Shown here: positions 27,886 to 39,126 of the stretch, in pieces
Layout of the letters: the number at the start of each line of letters is the position of its first letter
Position numbering within the stretch: the first letter of the stretch is position 1
Source: Pascua guehoae
Lineage: Eukaryota; Basidiomycota; Tremellomycetes; Trichosporonales; Trichosporonaceae
Direction of reading: 5' to 3'
Length of the DNA stretch: 64,000 nucleotides
Assembly: GCA_001600415.1 (NCBI GenBank)
Contig: BCJX01000008.1
Location: 929,679-993,678, forward strand
The notes under the pieces: model-generated
What the model was told of the DNA's origin: nothing
Seen by the model: only the letters and a program-made list of their open reading frames with translations
Database searches by the model: none
Program-made: the position numbers and the translations under genes

Positions 27886-28217
27886 ACGCGACAGTGATCT
27901 GCCAAGATGCTTGCGGGACCAGAACACTCGTCAAGGCTAGACTTGACGTGAGCCTCAGTCACTGCTCGCCTCAGTCGTCACTCGTAGCTGGTCTCAGTTG
28001 TCGCTCGCCTCATTCATCGCTCGCCCCAGTGATCACTCGCCCCGGCCAACGCCCTCATGTAGTGAAACAATATGCAGCGCACGCAGCGACAATTACATTC
28101 ATGTACCTCGATGCATTGCGAGAATTTTATTTACACTACCACACGCCTTGTCCCCCTTCACGCGCCTAGAGCCAAACAGCCACGCTCGCGCCTAGAGACA
28201 AACGGCCACTCTCGCGC

Positions 28218-30643
28218 CTAGAGCCACACCGCCACGCTCGCACCGACATGTTCGTCCGCTGACCCAACCTTGACCTCGTCGACGACGCGGAAGCCGTCCT
28301 GGAGGGTATAGCTGAGGATCTGGATGAAGCCCTCCTCGCTGTCCGTGAGGGTGAGGTAGACTTCGCCTCGTGGGCCCGTGTTTGGGCAGACTGCAATGGC
28401 ATTCGCCCACCCGCCCGATGTGCGGGTCTGGAAGCGGTGTGCCGCCGTGTCCGAGTCTGATGCGCCGTTTGCGGTAGCGTCAGACTGGGTGGGGGCGAGC
28501 CGGCCGTCGGGGTTGAGGCGCCAGGCTGCGACCCAGCCCTTTGTGTCGGGTTCGAGGCCACGGGTAGAGCCAAAGACAATATCGGCCGCGGGGGAGAGAC
28601 GGACCTCGTCTGCCCAGTACTTTTTCCGGTCGTCGCCGGGGGGCAGGATGTTTGCGCCCTCGAGGAACTCGAGGCGCTGGTCGTCGTCCGAGAGGCGGAA
28701 GACGTCGACGTGGCTCGAGTGTTCCTGGAGCGAGTAGACGATCCGGCCGTTGGGGTGCGGCCACGCATGCCGTGGTCCGTCGTCGGGGCGCGTGGCGACA
28801 TTCTTGGACGCCTCGGTCAGCAGGCCCGTGGTCGGGTCCACGTGGTAGAGCCAGATGCAGTTGCGGCCAATGTCGGCGACATAGAGCTTTGTGCCGTCCG
28901 GCGACAGGTCGGCGCTGTGCCCGCCATGCCGGAGGCCGCCGAAATCCAGCTCGGCCGCGCCCTTGTGCATCGCGTCGGGGCTCACGAGCGCAAAGCTCTG
29001 CACCGCAGGCTCGTCCTTGATCGCCCCCGTCGCCTCGTCCACGAGGAAGACGTCCACCTGCGGCCCGCATGCAGAGTACATTGCCTTCGAGTTCGAACAC
29101 ACGTACCCAGACAGGTACCGCGAGTCCACCGTCCCGTGCAGCTTGGTCGTCGGGAACGGCTCGGCTTTCGACCCGGGCACAATCGCGTACGATGCCACGC
29201 GCGGAATCTCGCCCCAGCACGTCGTGTACAGCGTCTTGCCAGACGGCGACACGTCGAGCCAGCTGTGCCCGCTCACCGCCTCGTTGGTGTGCACCAGCGA
29301 CAGTTTTTGCGCCGCCACGTCAAACTTGAGCGTGTAGATGTACGGCGACCGGAACGTGCCCATCAGGAGGTTGTACGAGCTACAAGTGTCAGCGGTGGTG
29401 GTCAAATGGGGGTTTCCCAGGGTGCTGTAACTGCATGAGAGCGTGGCGTGTGTTCTGGGCTTCCAGACGCGCTGCATCTCTAGTCACTACGTATAGTAGG
29501 CTTTCCACGAGAACTCACGTAGGAGCGAGCGCCTGGGCAATGGCCTTGCCTACGGCCAGGGGCGCCTCGATGGCACCCCAGTGGCCGACATTCTTCAACA
29601 CGACCGACGACCCGTTTGGCGCGTCGGCAGCCCACGCGGCCACAGCTTGTGGTCCCGCGAGATAGTCTTCCTCGCCGCCAATGATAAACAGGTCGACGGG
29701 GAGCTTGCTTGCGTCAATCTGCGGGGCAGTCGCGAGCGCGAGGCATGCCGCAGCGTACGCCTCGGGGTTGGTGGTCGCCACGAGGTGGCGGATGAACGCC
29801 GTCGCTGCGCGGTCCGACGCCGCGACGACCTTTGCCACAGCCGACGCCGCGACCGTGTTGGCGATCCCGCTCAGCCCGCTCGGTGTCGCTGCCGCCTCGG
29901 CGCGGGCGCGCATATTGTCCTGCGCCGCGGCGGGAATGTTGCGTACGGGGTGCAGCAGGATGAGCTTTTCGACCTTTGTGGGGTACTTTTCCGCAAAGAG
30001 CGACGTGACAATGCCGTTCATCGAGTGGCCGATCAGCACCACCTTGTCGAGCTGCAGCCCCTCGAGCACCTCGGCCAGGTCGTCGACCAGGTTGTCAATC
30101 GACGGCGACCGCCCAGAGTAGTCGCTCAGCCCGTGGCCGTCAAAGTCGTACGCGTACATGTCGCGTGACGAGGCCAGCCCCGACGCCTCGAGCGCGGGGA
30201 GCCAGAAGGATGATGTCCTGTGTGTGAGAAGCTGCCTTTGGAAGTGGTTCAGAAGCGGCGTTTAGGAGCGGGGTTCAGAAGCTGTACATGGCGCGACGGG
30301 GCACGGCGGCGTCGTTGCAGTTCAACCACTTTCAATGCCGAGCACCTCGGTCCCAAGCATGGTCTCGAGCAACATTGTTGCGCACCGGTTGCAATGGTAT
30401 GCATCCCGTGGCCGTGTCCCGCCTCCATTCTGTGCCGTGGCACACTGCGCACCCCTACGCAGGAATCAACCGAACATGCCAGCCAGGCCCCCAGGTCACT
30501 CACCCTCCCAGCCCGTGGATTGCCACAATGGGCGCCGCTTTGGTCGCGCCCGCGTTCCTGTCGCTGCCGGCCGTCGGCGACGACCGCACATAGTGGATCC
30601 GCTGCTGGCGCGATGGGAGGGTGAGGTAGTCGGAGGTGAACAT
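28218..30643 (-). CDS. Fusion: enol-lactonase-like alpha/beta hydrolase plus carboxymuconate cyclase (lactonizing enzyme)
   Basis: Exons 30643-30504, 30217-29519 and 29379-28218 join in frame to 666 aa. Residues 1-280 form an alpha/beta hydrolase like 3-oxoadipate enol-lactonase: oxyanion motif HGLGG (43-47), nucleophile elbow GHSMNG with Ser112, probable Asp231 and His259. Residues 281-666 form a fungal CMLE-type seven-bladed propeller: YNLLMGTFRSPYIYTLKFD, HSWLDVSPSGKTLY, HGGHSADLSPDGTKLYVAD, PRHAWPHPNGRIVY and a C-terminal ASVAVWL. The halves are joined by a 139-nt intron (29380-29518) with a GTGAGT donor, a CTGAC branch site and a TAG acceptor. If that intron is retained, TGA follows at once and a 280-aa hydrolase alone results. 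The alternative is two adjacent genes, the cyclase starting at 29477 with a 34-aa non-conserved leader. Together they would cyclise (carboxy)muconate and hydrolyse the enol-lactone towards 3-oxoadipate. Confidence 0.78.
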
Positions 30644-31726
30644 GGCGAGCAAGAGTGGTGGATCGATGAGCAAGGGGAGAAACTAGTCGCTAGAAGGTAA
30701 TGCTGGGAAGGCGGGGTTGGTTAGGCTAGATATTGCGCGGGAGCGTGCCCAGAACCGAGCAAGGATGCCGCCATGGTTGCATGGCTGCGTGGTCTCCCCC
30801 TTTGTTTGCAGTGACGGCCAGCCAGCCGTCCAGCCGTGCGGTTTACTGGGTGGCGGCGGCACTGGGTGGGTAACCATGGGTGGATGCTTGGCGTAGACTG
30901 GCTGGCTGTTCCGGCATCGCGGCTTTTTGCAATCGGCGCCGGTGAGTAGACTGTGTACAGTAGCTGCTGCCTCTAGATGCCGATCCGCCGACCGCCTCCC
31001 TCCGCGCCCGCCGGTGCCTGGAAATACTCTTGGGTTTCTTGGGTAAAGTGCCTTGTTACCCCACCCAATGACGCCAATCTCTGATATTCTGCCTGTTATC
31101 GGCCTTCCCGACAAGTGTGGCGCTCGATCCCCTGCTTCCGACCGGAGCCTCCGTCCACAATCTTACACTAAACGGTACACTGGAAACCCATCCACTCGTG
31201 TACACTCTTTTTCATGACATGTTCTGTAAACACGCGTAGAGTATAACAATACCCACAGTGTGTTGTGGACATGTATCACAAAGGTGGTCATCGCATTCGT
31301 TCATGTCCTGCCTCTGGTGCACTTCTCCCACCCGCCCAACTCATTCTACCAGTGTGCACCCAAAGGCATAACGGCATTGCCAAGCGGCTGATGCTGTTCC
31401 TCGTGCCAGACCACCACAGTCGCCAGCTACAGTACCACCTGCTGAACTGCTGTTCTCATCACGAGACTGACCATGCTCATGCCCAATCAACAACGATACG
31501 CGCACAAACTTCCGCAACCCCCTGGCCGCCTCCAACCTCTAACCGCTCGCAAAAGTCTCGGAACATCTCAATGGTTACTGTGAGTGGCGCACGTCACCAG
31601 TCACTCGTGATAGGAAGATGGATTTCCGTGTTCCGCGGCGCCGCGGTCCCGGCCCCGGTGCGTCCTCCGTCGCCGCATCCTTCCGAGTGCGCCAGCGCCA
31701 GTGTGTCTGTGCTCTACGGTAACGAT

Positions 31727-31753
31727 GTAACATGCATGTTGCATGCATGTTAC
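31727..31753. repeat. Perfect 12-bp inverted repeat, 3-base loop
   Basis: Arms GTAACATGCATG and CATGCATGTTAC separated by TTG; could fold as a hairpin or bind a dimeric protein. No adjacent gene end makes it an obvious terminator. Confidence 0.8.
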
Positions 31754-32159
31754 CTCGTAAGCCTGTTGCACTGTTGTCCTGGGTGGCAGCCAGGTCGAGC
31801 ACCCGTCTGCATAATTGGGATGCATGCACGAGGTGTGGTTCTCGGCACCTCCCGTCATTCCCCACTATCAGTCGATCCACACACCATGATCCGTACGCTC
31901 CACTATCCCCCGGAAAACGTACCGCCGAAACTAGTCATCACGCCGCGACCTCACTCCAGCATGGCACTGTACGCATTGCACGTACTGCGCGTACTACCCG
32001 TACTGCACTAATACACGCCACGCGACTCTACATGCTCGTCACGCTCGTCGGGGCCGGCATGGCCGCAGCAGACAATAATATCCAGCACAACGCAGCACAC
32101 GCTACTCTCCCCCCTTTTACTGATTCTCAATCTTGTCGGTGACATACCACACATACAGC

Positions 32160-33240
32160 CCCCCGCCCCGTCCGCACCAGTGCCCCGGACGATATCGCGC
32201 TCGGCGTCGCCGACAGCACAGACGGCGACTTTGCCCGTGCTGGGCCCCAGTGTCGTGGGCAGATATCAAACACGCCCCCCTGGTTGAGCCAGGCTAGACT
32301 CGACTACGAGCGGCACGAAAGCATATATACCGTGTCAGAGTTTGCACACCCCCAACCCCCGTGCTCGTCTTTGCATCCTTTGTCGCCCTTTTCACCAGAA
32401 CCCCCCAGTGCTCGGCCTTGCTGTCCGCCATCGACACTCGACCCCTCGACCCCGCCGCCTCACGGTGCGCCGCACTGGCGCCTCCTCCCACTCTCCTTGT
32501 CCTCAACAGCCCCTCGACCGACGGCACCGACCACCACCCGTGGGGGAAAAAGACCATCCACACCGCCTCGCACCCGCCGACGGCCGAGGGGGAATACACG
32601 GGGATACACGATGGCTGGCTGTACCTGGTCGTGCGGACGGTGAGACAGAAGCTTTGCGCGACAAGGGCGTTGCGTGTCGTCTCTACAATAGGCTCGTGGC
32701 GAGCGATTGCTGCGCATGTTGGCGCATGTTGCGAGCATGTTGCGCGCTGGCGACATGTCCGACAGGCGTACAGGCGCCTGCGGCCAGGCCGCCTTGGGTC
32801 CGCGACATGTCCTGATGAGTCAAATGAGACCCAGGCGGCCTAGGCGCCTCGTACCTCGTCAGTTCATTGTCGTGGTGTGCACGTGGTGAGGGCACGACGC
32901 TCGAGCTTGATCTGGCTTGAGCGCTCGAGGCGAGGCAAGCGAGCACTTGAGGCAAATTAGACCTACCCCCCCCTGGCCCCCGGCTAGAGCACGTCTCTAG
33001 CCCCTAGTGTCAAAGGGTCCAAGCTTCCAAGAGATCTAGGGTCGATTGCGGGGGCTCCACATTGTTTCCTTGAGGCACACACGCGCTTTTTTATTATTAT
33101 TATTATTGTCTAATTGGTTATTACGTATTGCCCCCGCACCTCGGCATCGGAGGGCCCGTCGGGTGCGCGTCGGGGCCCTGGTTGGTGTTCATTACCGGGT
33201 CGGGCGTCGCGGAGTTTGGCAACGTCAAACTGCCGAGGTG
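32160..33240 (+). pseudogene. Coding-like fragments, possibly a broken or mis-assembled gene
   Basis: Two neighbouring stretches read like real protein but in different phases. Around 32163-32350 the frame gives APDDIALGVADSTDGDFARA and then PPWLSQARLDYERHESIYTV. From about 32361 a different phase gives VLVFASFVALF, then a Ser/Pro-rich part and EGEYTGIHDGWLYLVVRT, ending at a GTGAGA donor near 32640. The change of phase falls in a CCCCCAACCCCC run. A further segment, GPWLVFITGSGVAEFGNVKLP, occurs near 33174-33235. No start codon or family is recognised. This could be a decayed gene, a homopolymer indel in the assembly, or chance. Confidence 0.25.
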
Positions 33241-34522
33241 GAGGCGAAGTCTGTGGCCCAGTGGGAGGTGCATGTGTCCCTGCGGGCGTGCGAGTTTGGG
33301 CGTTTGGGCGTGTTTGGGTGTTTGGGGTGTGTGGGCGTGCGGGGTCTGAGTGGGGCAAAGGGGCAACGCTGGGGCCAACAATGTGTGAACAGTGGGGGGA
33401 AAAGGGGAAGAAGGGGAGGCAAGAGGCGAGTATATCGAGAGGACGAGCTGCGGCCTAGTGCCACTTGGCTGTACTGTGCAGCGGCCAACTGCGGAAGCTC
33501 TAGTTTGGGGCTCGTATGCGCTGGCAATCACTCTGGCGCCCCGGCTAGTCGCTAGTTGGGACAGAATAAGTGAGTGAGTAATAATGGCTAGTGTGCAGGT
33601 GATCAATACACTGCTGGCGACTGGTGACTGGTGGCCGGAACGCCTGAACATGACGCGGCCCATGCCGGCTATGGCACAAAGCCACCATACCCACCCACCC
33701 AACCACCCATTGCCATTATTGCTCGTAATGCCCGTTCAGTCGTCAGCCGCCCATCGCCGTACGCCGTGTCCTCCGACCCTTAGTGCATTTCGACCCCCCC
33801 CCTTCCTCCCTCCACCTGCATACCTGCCCGCCCGCTACCCTTGCATCCCCCCCCCCCTGCACACCTCCTGCTTAGCGGCGCCCCGTGCATGTGACCCTAT
33901 GCCTGTCCTTTTCCTTTTTTTCTCTTTGTATTCGAGCCCCGATGGTTGATGGTCGCCGCAGCTGACCCGCACTACTACAGTACTGTTGTACAATGTCCCC
34001 TCCCTCCCTGGGTGCGCGTGCCGTTTACCCTGTTGTATGCACGGCTCTCTCTGTCTTTGTCCCCTCCACTTTTCTCCTTTTCAACCCTCTCTACGGCCTC
34101 TACCTCATTTGCCGCATTCCCTTTGCACAACCAACTCCGTCGTCGCAACTTCGACTCACACCACATACACTGCTGCTCATCATCATTCCCCATTCTTGCA
34201 CTGCACTACTCCTCTCGACTCTAGACTCTAGTTGGCCTCTGTTCATTGCCCACCTACCGTTCCGTCATCACCTCGCGCACTCCCTACGCCGTCGCTCCCC
34301 ACTCCAAGCCGCCTTCGACATCTGCTACTCCCTGTAACCCGTGTACAGGGGCAACCCACCTGCTGCAATGTACAAATACCTCCAGGAAGATACAGGTCAA
34401 ACACAGTTGAGTGCGTGTGACGGCCCACCTTTTCCGCACTTTGCCGCTCGCGCGCTACCATGGCCGCTGGACACCAACGACCTCTTGCCCGCCAGATAGA
34501 CTACCGTGCTAACGCTTGATTG

Positions 34523-36469
34523 ATGCATGCGCACACTCTCTCTCTGTCGCTATCTACATCCGCTTGCCCGCTCCATTTCCATTGCCGCCGACGCCTCGTG
34601 TCGTTGCCACTCGCCAAAACAGAAAAGGTCAAGTGCCAAAGGGTACGCGTCGTTGTGTTGCCTCCTGTAAAGACTACCTCTGACGCCGCTCGCAGGCCTG
34701 CAAGTTTTGCCGCAAGAGCCATACCACATGCGAAGATACACGACCATGCCAGCGCTGGTGAGCAGCCTTAGCAAGCGCACGCGTGCTGTGAACCAAGGGG
34801 CCCACTGCTGACGCGTCGCACAGTATCAAGCGCGACATTGCCCAGCTCTGCCTCCAGGATGAAGCCGAGCAGATTCAGCAGCAACAAGCGGCGCAGCAGG
34901 GCCAGCAAATGGCTGCCGCGGCTGCTGCTGCTGCTGCGTCCAACTCGAACGGAAACGCCAACACGCCCAGGCAGACGATCCCAGCCAAGCGACGAGGATT
35001 CTCACAGTCATCTTCCAGCGACGATCGCGACGATCGGCGCATGAGCATTGTCAACGCCAACAATAACAGCATGGGCGAGGACAGGCGCATGAGCATTGCC
35101 AATGTTGGCAGCGTCCCCGGCCCTGGTCCAAGCCCGGTCGGCCCGTCGCAACATTCGCCGTCGCCCAACAACCCGGGCGACGTCATGAGCTCGCTGGGCA
35201 CCATTCTCCACTCGCCCATTGACTCGATGCAACAGCAACAGCAGCTGCCGACTTTTCCTGAAGAGGTCCAGCCCTCACCCCTCACGACCAACCAACGATT
35301 ATGGTACGAGCACCCGTTCCAACATACCATGGACCCGCGCGAGGCCGCCACCGTCGTGCCCCCTCCGCCTCAACGCCCACAAGGCCAGGTGGGAACACCG
35401 GGCGGCGACGGATTCTCGTGGAGCGCCCTTGTCGAAGGCATGCTGGGCCCGCAAAACTTGCCGTCTAATAACCCGTCCACCGCCGCCGCCTTTGACTATG
35501 CGTGGTTGAACAGCCAGGCCATGGCCAACGGCGGTGGCCAGCTCATGTTACCACCAAACTCGCGCCCATCACCCAGCGGGAGCAATGGTGTGTCTGGCAT
35601 GGAGTCGTCGCTGTCCCCGCAGAACATGTCTGCGGACGACCCAGCACAGCCCTAGTGAGTCACCCGGCATGCCCACCCGGCAGTGGATCCCTGACGCTCA
35701 CCGTGCAGTAACTATACGTTTGCATACTCTCGCTTGCGAACGTATTTTGCAGATCACAACGACCAAAAGGTCAAACAGCGAATCCAAAATGCGACCGACC
35801 GCTTCAAGCCAATCCTCCACAGCCGCCTATCGCTGTACACGGATGAGCAGCTCGTGTCGGCCGAGGTCCAGGTGAGTCACTCTACCCGAGCACATTGCTA
35901 AACCCTGCAGTTAATAAACTACGCCAAATCGTGGTCTCTCTTTGGCGATTCGATCCCTGTACCTGCTGCCATTTGGCGTCGGACAGGCGAAATCTTGGCT
36001 GCCAACCAGCGCATGATCAGGCTCCTCGACGTGCAGCCTTTCATGTTGCGGAATGGCAAGACGGCAGTCTATAACGTACGTGGGGTTCAGAGGGCCCGTG
36101 TGCTAACTGGCCCAGATTCTCGAGCCATCATCCTTCCTCGACTATTGGGAAGGCTACGCGTCGCAGGTGGCCGGGCACCTGCATGACCGATCATCGTTTG
36201 ACGTTGTCACGCGCGTGGCGTTTGCAAAGCACACGCCTGCTGGCGCCGCCAACGTTGACGGGTCCCGAACGCACATGCTGAGCTGCGAGGTCCGATTCGA
36301 CTCGATCGGATTGCCCCTGGCCGTCATTGCAGTCTTTACGCCGCTGCAGCTGCCAGAAACATCGCGCTTGGCATCTGAACCCACGATTGATGTGCAGGTA
36401 GGTGGTACGCCGAGCAATCCCATCTACCGGCCCATCTCGCTGTCCTCCATTTCCCAACTGTACATGTAG
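34523..36469 (+). CDS. Zn2Cys6 transcription factor, ERT1/AcuK (Rds2)-like with C-terminal PAS-like domain
   Basis: Exons 34523-34642, 34696-34757, 34824-35654, 35709-35871, 35911-36075 and 36116-36469 close in frame to 564 aa. The zinc cluster C42-x2-C45-x6-C52-x5-C58-x2-C61-x8-C70 (KFCRKSHTTCEDTRPCQRC, then IKRDIAQLC) has the spacing and the RSHxTC/RPCxRCIKR signature of regulators such as ERT1, Rds2 and AcuK, which control gluconeogenesis and use of non-fermentable carbon. Gln-, Ala- and Ser-rich disordered sequence follows. The C-terminal third (IPVPAAIWRRTGEILAANQR, MLRNGKTAVYNILEPSSFLDYW, SCEVRFDSIGLPLAVIAVFTP) looks like the PAS-type domain of this group. The N-terminus is uncertain: an upstream ATG at 34460 with an extra intron is possible. 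Regulation of carbon flow from 3-oxoadipate products is plausible but unproven. Confidence 0.8.
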
Positions 36470-36809
36470 GACGGGAGAGCAGGGGCAGTGATTGGTGCCC
36501 GAGGCCGGGTGAGGGAGAATGTGGTCGGCGCGCGAGGGGCACAGAGCTGACTCTGCGGGTTGGATAGACCGAGTAGGAGCCTAAAAGCTGTCGCAGTGAT
36601 GGCGTTTGTTTTAGGTGAGTACGAGCTCGAGTGGTGGGGTGTGGGTGGGGGGGATAGATGGCAGGGGGGTTGGGTATGGGATGTGCGGGGATGTATGGCG
36701 TTGGGGGGGTAGAATGAGGGACAGTTGCTGGAGGGGGGCCAGGGAACGGGGCGGCTGTATGAGGGGGCCTGGGGGATCACTCTGCGGGCATGTCGAGCGG
36801 CATCCCCTG

Positions 36810-36846
<37 letters not shown>

Positions 36847-36868
36847 CCACACACACACACACACACAC
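36810..36868. repeat. (CA)n microsatellite
   Basis: CA dinucleotide repeat of almost 60 bases with a few G and CCC interruptions. Confidence 0.97.
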
Positions 36869-37064
36869 CCCTCGTGCCCAGCTGCATCTCGCAATCACAC
36901 TTGCTGACCGTCCAGAGCCCAGGTGGCAATGTATTTCTATCCAATTATACGAACACACGGATCTTGTATGCAGAGACGGCGTAATTTCACGGTGAACGCG
37001 CAGAGGCGACGAGGCGTCTCAGATTACATGAGCAACTAACATTAACCGAGATTCTGTCCACATT

Positions 37065-37140
37065 GTCCATCGGGGGAAGTGTTCATCGGGGGAAGTGTCC
37101 ATCGGGGGAAGTGTCCATCGGGCGAAGTGTCCATTGGGGG
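37065..37140. repeat. 15-16-bp minisatellite
   Basis: Five copies of a unit close to CGGGGGAAGTGTCCAT, ending about 20 bases downstream of the small serine-rich gene's stop codon. Confidence 0.95.
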
Positions 37141-37160
37141 AAATAACGCCATGACCCAGC

Positions 37161-37490
37161 CTACACCATCCACGCGAGTGCACCCGCCACAGCCGCAGCG
37201 ACGACGGGCGCGCCGAGGCGCACACCACTGCTTCCCTGCAGCTCGACCTTGGCGACAGAGGACGGGGAGGGCACGGACGACGGGACGGACGAGGGGTCGG
37301 ACGAGGGGTCGGACGAGGAGTCGGACGAAGAGTCGGGCGAGACCGACGAAGAGACCGACGGGCCGGTCCAGGCGACAGAGGTACCAGACGGCGAGTCGGA
37401 CGCGCCCGTGGCCGACGGGGCGGGGCTCGTGTTCGGGACACAGGCGCCGTGCGCCACGGCGGCGAGGATGAGCAAGAGGTATGCGCGCAT
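37161..37490 (-). CDS. Small Ser-rich GPI-anchored-type protein, 109 aa
   Basis: Single exon. The start at 37490 gives a clear signal peptide (MRAYLLLILAAVAHGA). A Ser/Pro/Thr-rich body follows with DSSSD, DPSSDPSS and VPSSVPS repeats, the kind of sequence that is heavily O-glycosylated. The C-terminus, GAPVVAAAVAGALAWMV, is a hydrophobic tail preceded by small residues, as expected for GPI attachment. It would be exported to the cell surface or wall. No specific family or function is recognised. A TATA element 59 bases upstream of the ATG supports it being a real, separately transcribed gene. Confidence 0.65.
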   Translation of the reverse strand: MRAYLLLILAAVAHGACVPNTSPAPSATGASDSPSGTSVAWTGPSVSSSVSPDSSSDSSSDPSSDPSSVPSSVPSPSSVAKVELQGSSGVRLGAPVVAAAVAGALAWMV

Positions 37491-39042
37491 GCTGAGTCGT
37501 ATGGGGTGTCGCCGTCGGGTCGTGCAGGATGCATGCGTTGAAGGGCGGTATATATAATGTTGCGGTAGTATGCTCTGCACCGCTTTGGGAGTGTCGTTTG
37601 GCCTAGTGTTTCTTGGCGCCACGGCCTAGGTGGCGACAAACTAGAGGAATTGGGCGGCGGTGCAGCACCAAGTGTAGCGCATTCGGCACGGCCTGGGTGA
37701 TGGCCACTAGAGCGGGCGGTGCACCAAGTCTACAGTAGCTTGCCAGTGGGCTAGGACACCTAGACGAAATGCACCGTACGGGTCCCTGCCTGTCCTCGTG
37801 TAGTCGTCGTCAGCAACCCAATCTGGACCACTATTGGGGGGGGATAAAAAGCCGGCTTTGCCGTCCCACGCGGCTTGCGACTGGACGCTAACAGCTCTCA
37901 GGATTGGCGATAAGGCCCACAATGACGTCTAGCACCATGGGCGTAGGCTCTAGGTTTCATGACAGCAGACCCGTGGAACACGGCATGGCTGCCATGCTCC
38001 CTCCCAGTGCCGGCTTTCTGGTATGGAGGCAAGCGGGTCTCTCCTGTCCCACGCCGGGTCTGCAGACGGATCCAGAGCCAGCCAGCGCTTGCAGTCTGTC
38101 CGGTGCGACTTTGCCTGTCAGGTCTGACCGAGTCGGGTCCAGTCGACGCCTTGGCCTTAAAATATACTAGTCTGCATCCTTGGTTGGCTCCTTGGCAAGT
38201 GGTGAGCTGGGACTGCACCGCCCCTCGGTATGCGTTGCGTCTTGGCCGCGCGTGGTCCATTTTGCCTCCTAGGATCCTACGACTGTGACGGCCGATCGCC
38301 GCATGCGGTCGGGCTGGCGCGTGGCGTGGCGTTCGTCGACGCCAGTGGCCTGAGGCGCCTCGGTGGAGACGGGCTGGGGTACCCCGAGGAAAATGCGCCC
38401 GAGGGTACTCGTGTCGACTGGGTTTGACGTGGTTATAAGTGCTGAACGCGGTCCTGCTCCCGTAGCGCAGCGGAGAGGTTGGAGATACGTTGCACGTGGT
38501 GATGGTGCACGTTGCACAGTACAGGAGAGTAGAGTACAGTACAGTGCAGTAGAGTAACGCCAATCTGGTCATCATGGACGGTTTCTGCTTTGACTAGTCA
38601 CTAAGCGGCCAAATTAAAAACAGACCTACTATTTGCCCGCTGCTAGAGCAATGTTGCAATGTCTGCTCGTAACGCGCGTTCTCTGTGTGCCTGTATCCTA
38701 TGTCCCCTGCTGACCCGTGGCCTCTGTACTGTAGACCCGTGGCCTTTGGCCTGTGTATATCTCTCGCCTTGTATCCTTGGGAGACATAGTTATTGTGCCC
38801 CCTCCTCTTTCTTCCCAGGGTCATGTGGTCTCCCCATGTCGACCACATGGTTTGTCTCCAGCAAGATTGCTTTATATAATAGATGTCATGCACGGCTGTT
38901 TGCAGTGGCCTCTGGCCCATTGGATCACTGTTTCACTCGTGGCGCCGGTACTATGGGCAACCTTTACGAGCAACGGACACGTACATGTGCGCTTGGATCT
39001 CCGGGGGTGGTCGACATGCCAGATTTGCACCTGGGCTACACA
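37491..39042. other. Intergenic
   Basis: 1.5 kb without a recognisable gene. It holds a second TATAAAAA-like element near 37842 (GGGATAAAAAGCC) with no convincing gene behind it, and an A-box-like TAGCGCAGCGGAGAGG near 38463 without a matching T arm. Confidence 0.45.
37549..37558 (-). promoter_or_regulatory. TATA box of the small Ser-rich protein gene
   Basis: ATTATATATA on the minus strand, 59-68 bases upstream of the ATG. Confidence 0.6.
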
Positions 39043-39126
39043 ACAAGCATGTCGGAATCGGTAAACGAATCATTCTTAAGAAATGACGCCTTCAAGGGCT
39101 TGGGAGTTCGAGTCTCTCTGCTTGTA
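39043..39126 (+). tRNA. tRNA-Leu (UAA)
   Basis: 84-nt cloverleaf read directly from sequence. The acceptor stem is ACAAGCA/TGCTTGT, seven perfect pairs. The D arm is TCG...CGA with a GGTAAA loop. The anticodon stem TCATT/AATGA encloses CTTAAGA, so the anticodon is TAA, decoding UUA. A long type-II variable arm GCC-TTCAA-GGGC is typical of leucine tRNA. The T arm is GGGAG-TTCGAGT-CTCTC with a consensus TTCGAGT loop, and the discriminator base is A. No intron. It lies alone in a gene-poor interval. Confidence 0.95.

Larger units (their letters stand above)
30644..34522. other. Long gene-poor interval
   Basis: 3.9 kb between the fusion gene and the ERT1-like regulator. Apart from a perfect hairpin (31727-31753), a TTA triplet run near 33090-33108 and coding-like fragments at 32160-33240 (listed separately), nothing was recognised. 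Pyrimidine-rich DNA from 33700 to 34500 may be promoter and leader of the regulator. Confidence 0.5.
36470..37160. other. Intergenic between convergent genes
   Basis: About 690 bases of 3' flank; contains the CA microsatellite and the 15-bp minisatellite listed separately, otherwise nothing recognised. Confidence 0.5.

Noticed and set aside
27335..28169. Cys/Leu/Tyr-rich open frames
   Set aside because: Produced by the TACTGTGCTG low-complexity array in several phases at once.
38460..38510. A-box-like TAGCGCAGCGGAGAGG suggesting a tRNA
   Set aside because: No matching T arm or acceptor stem downstream.
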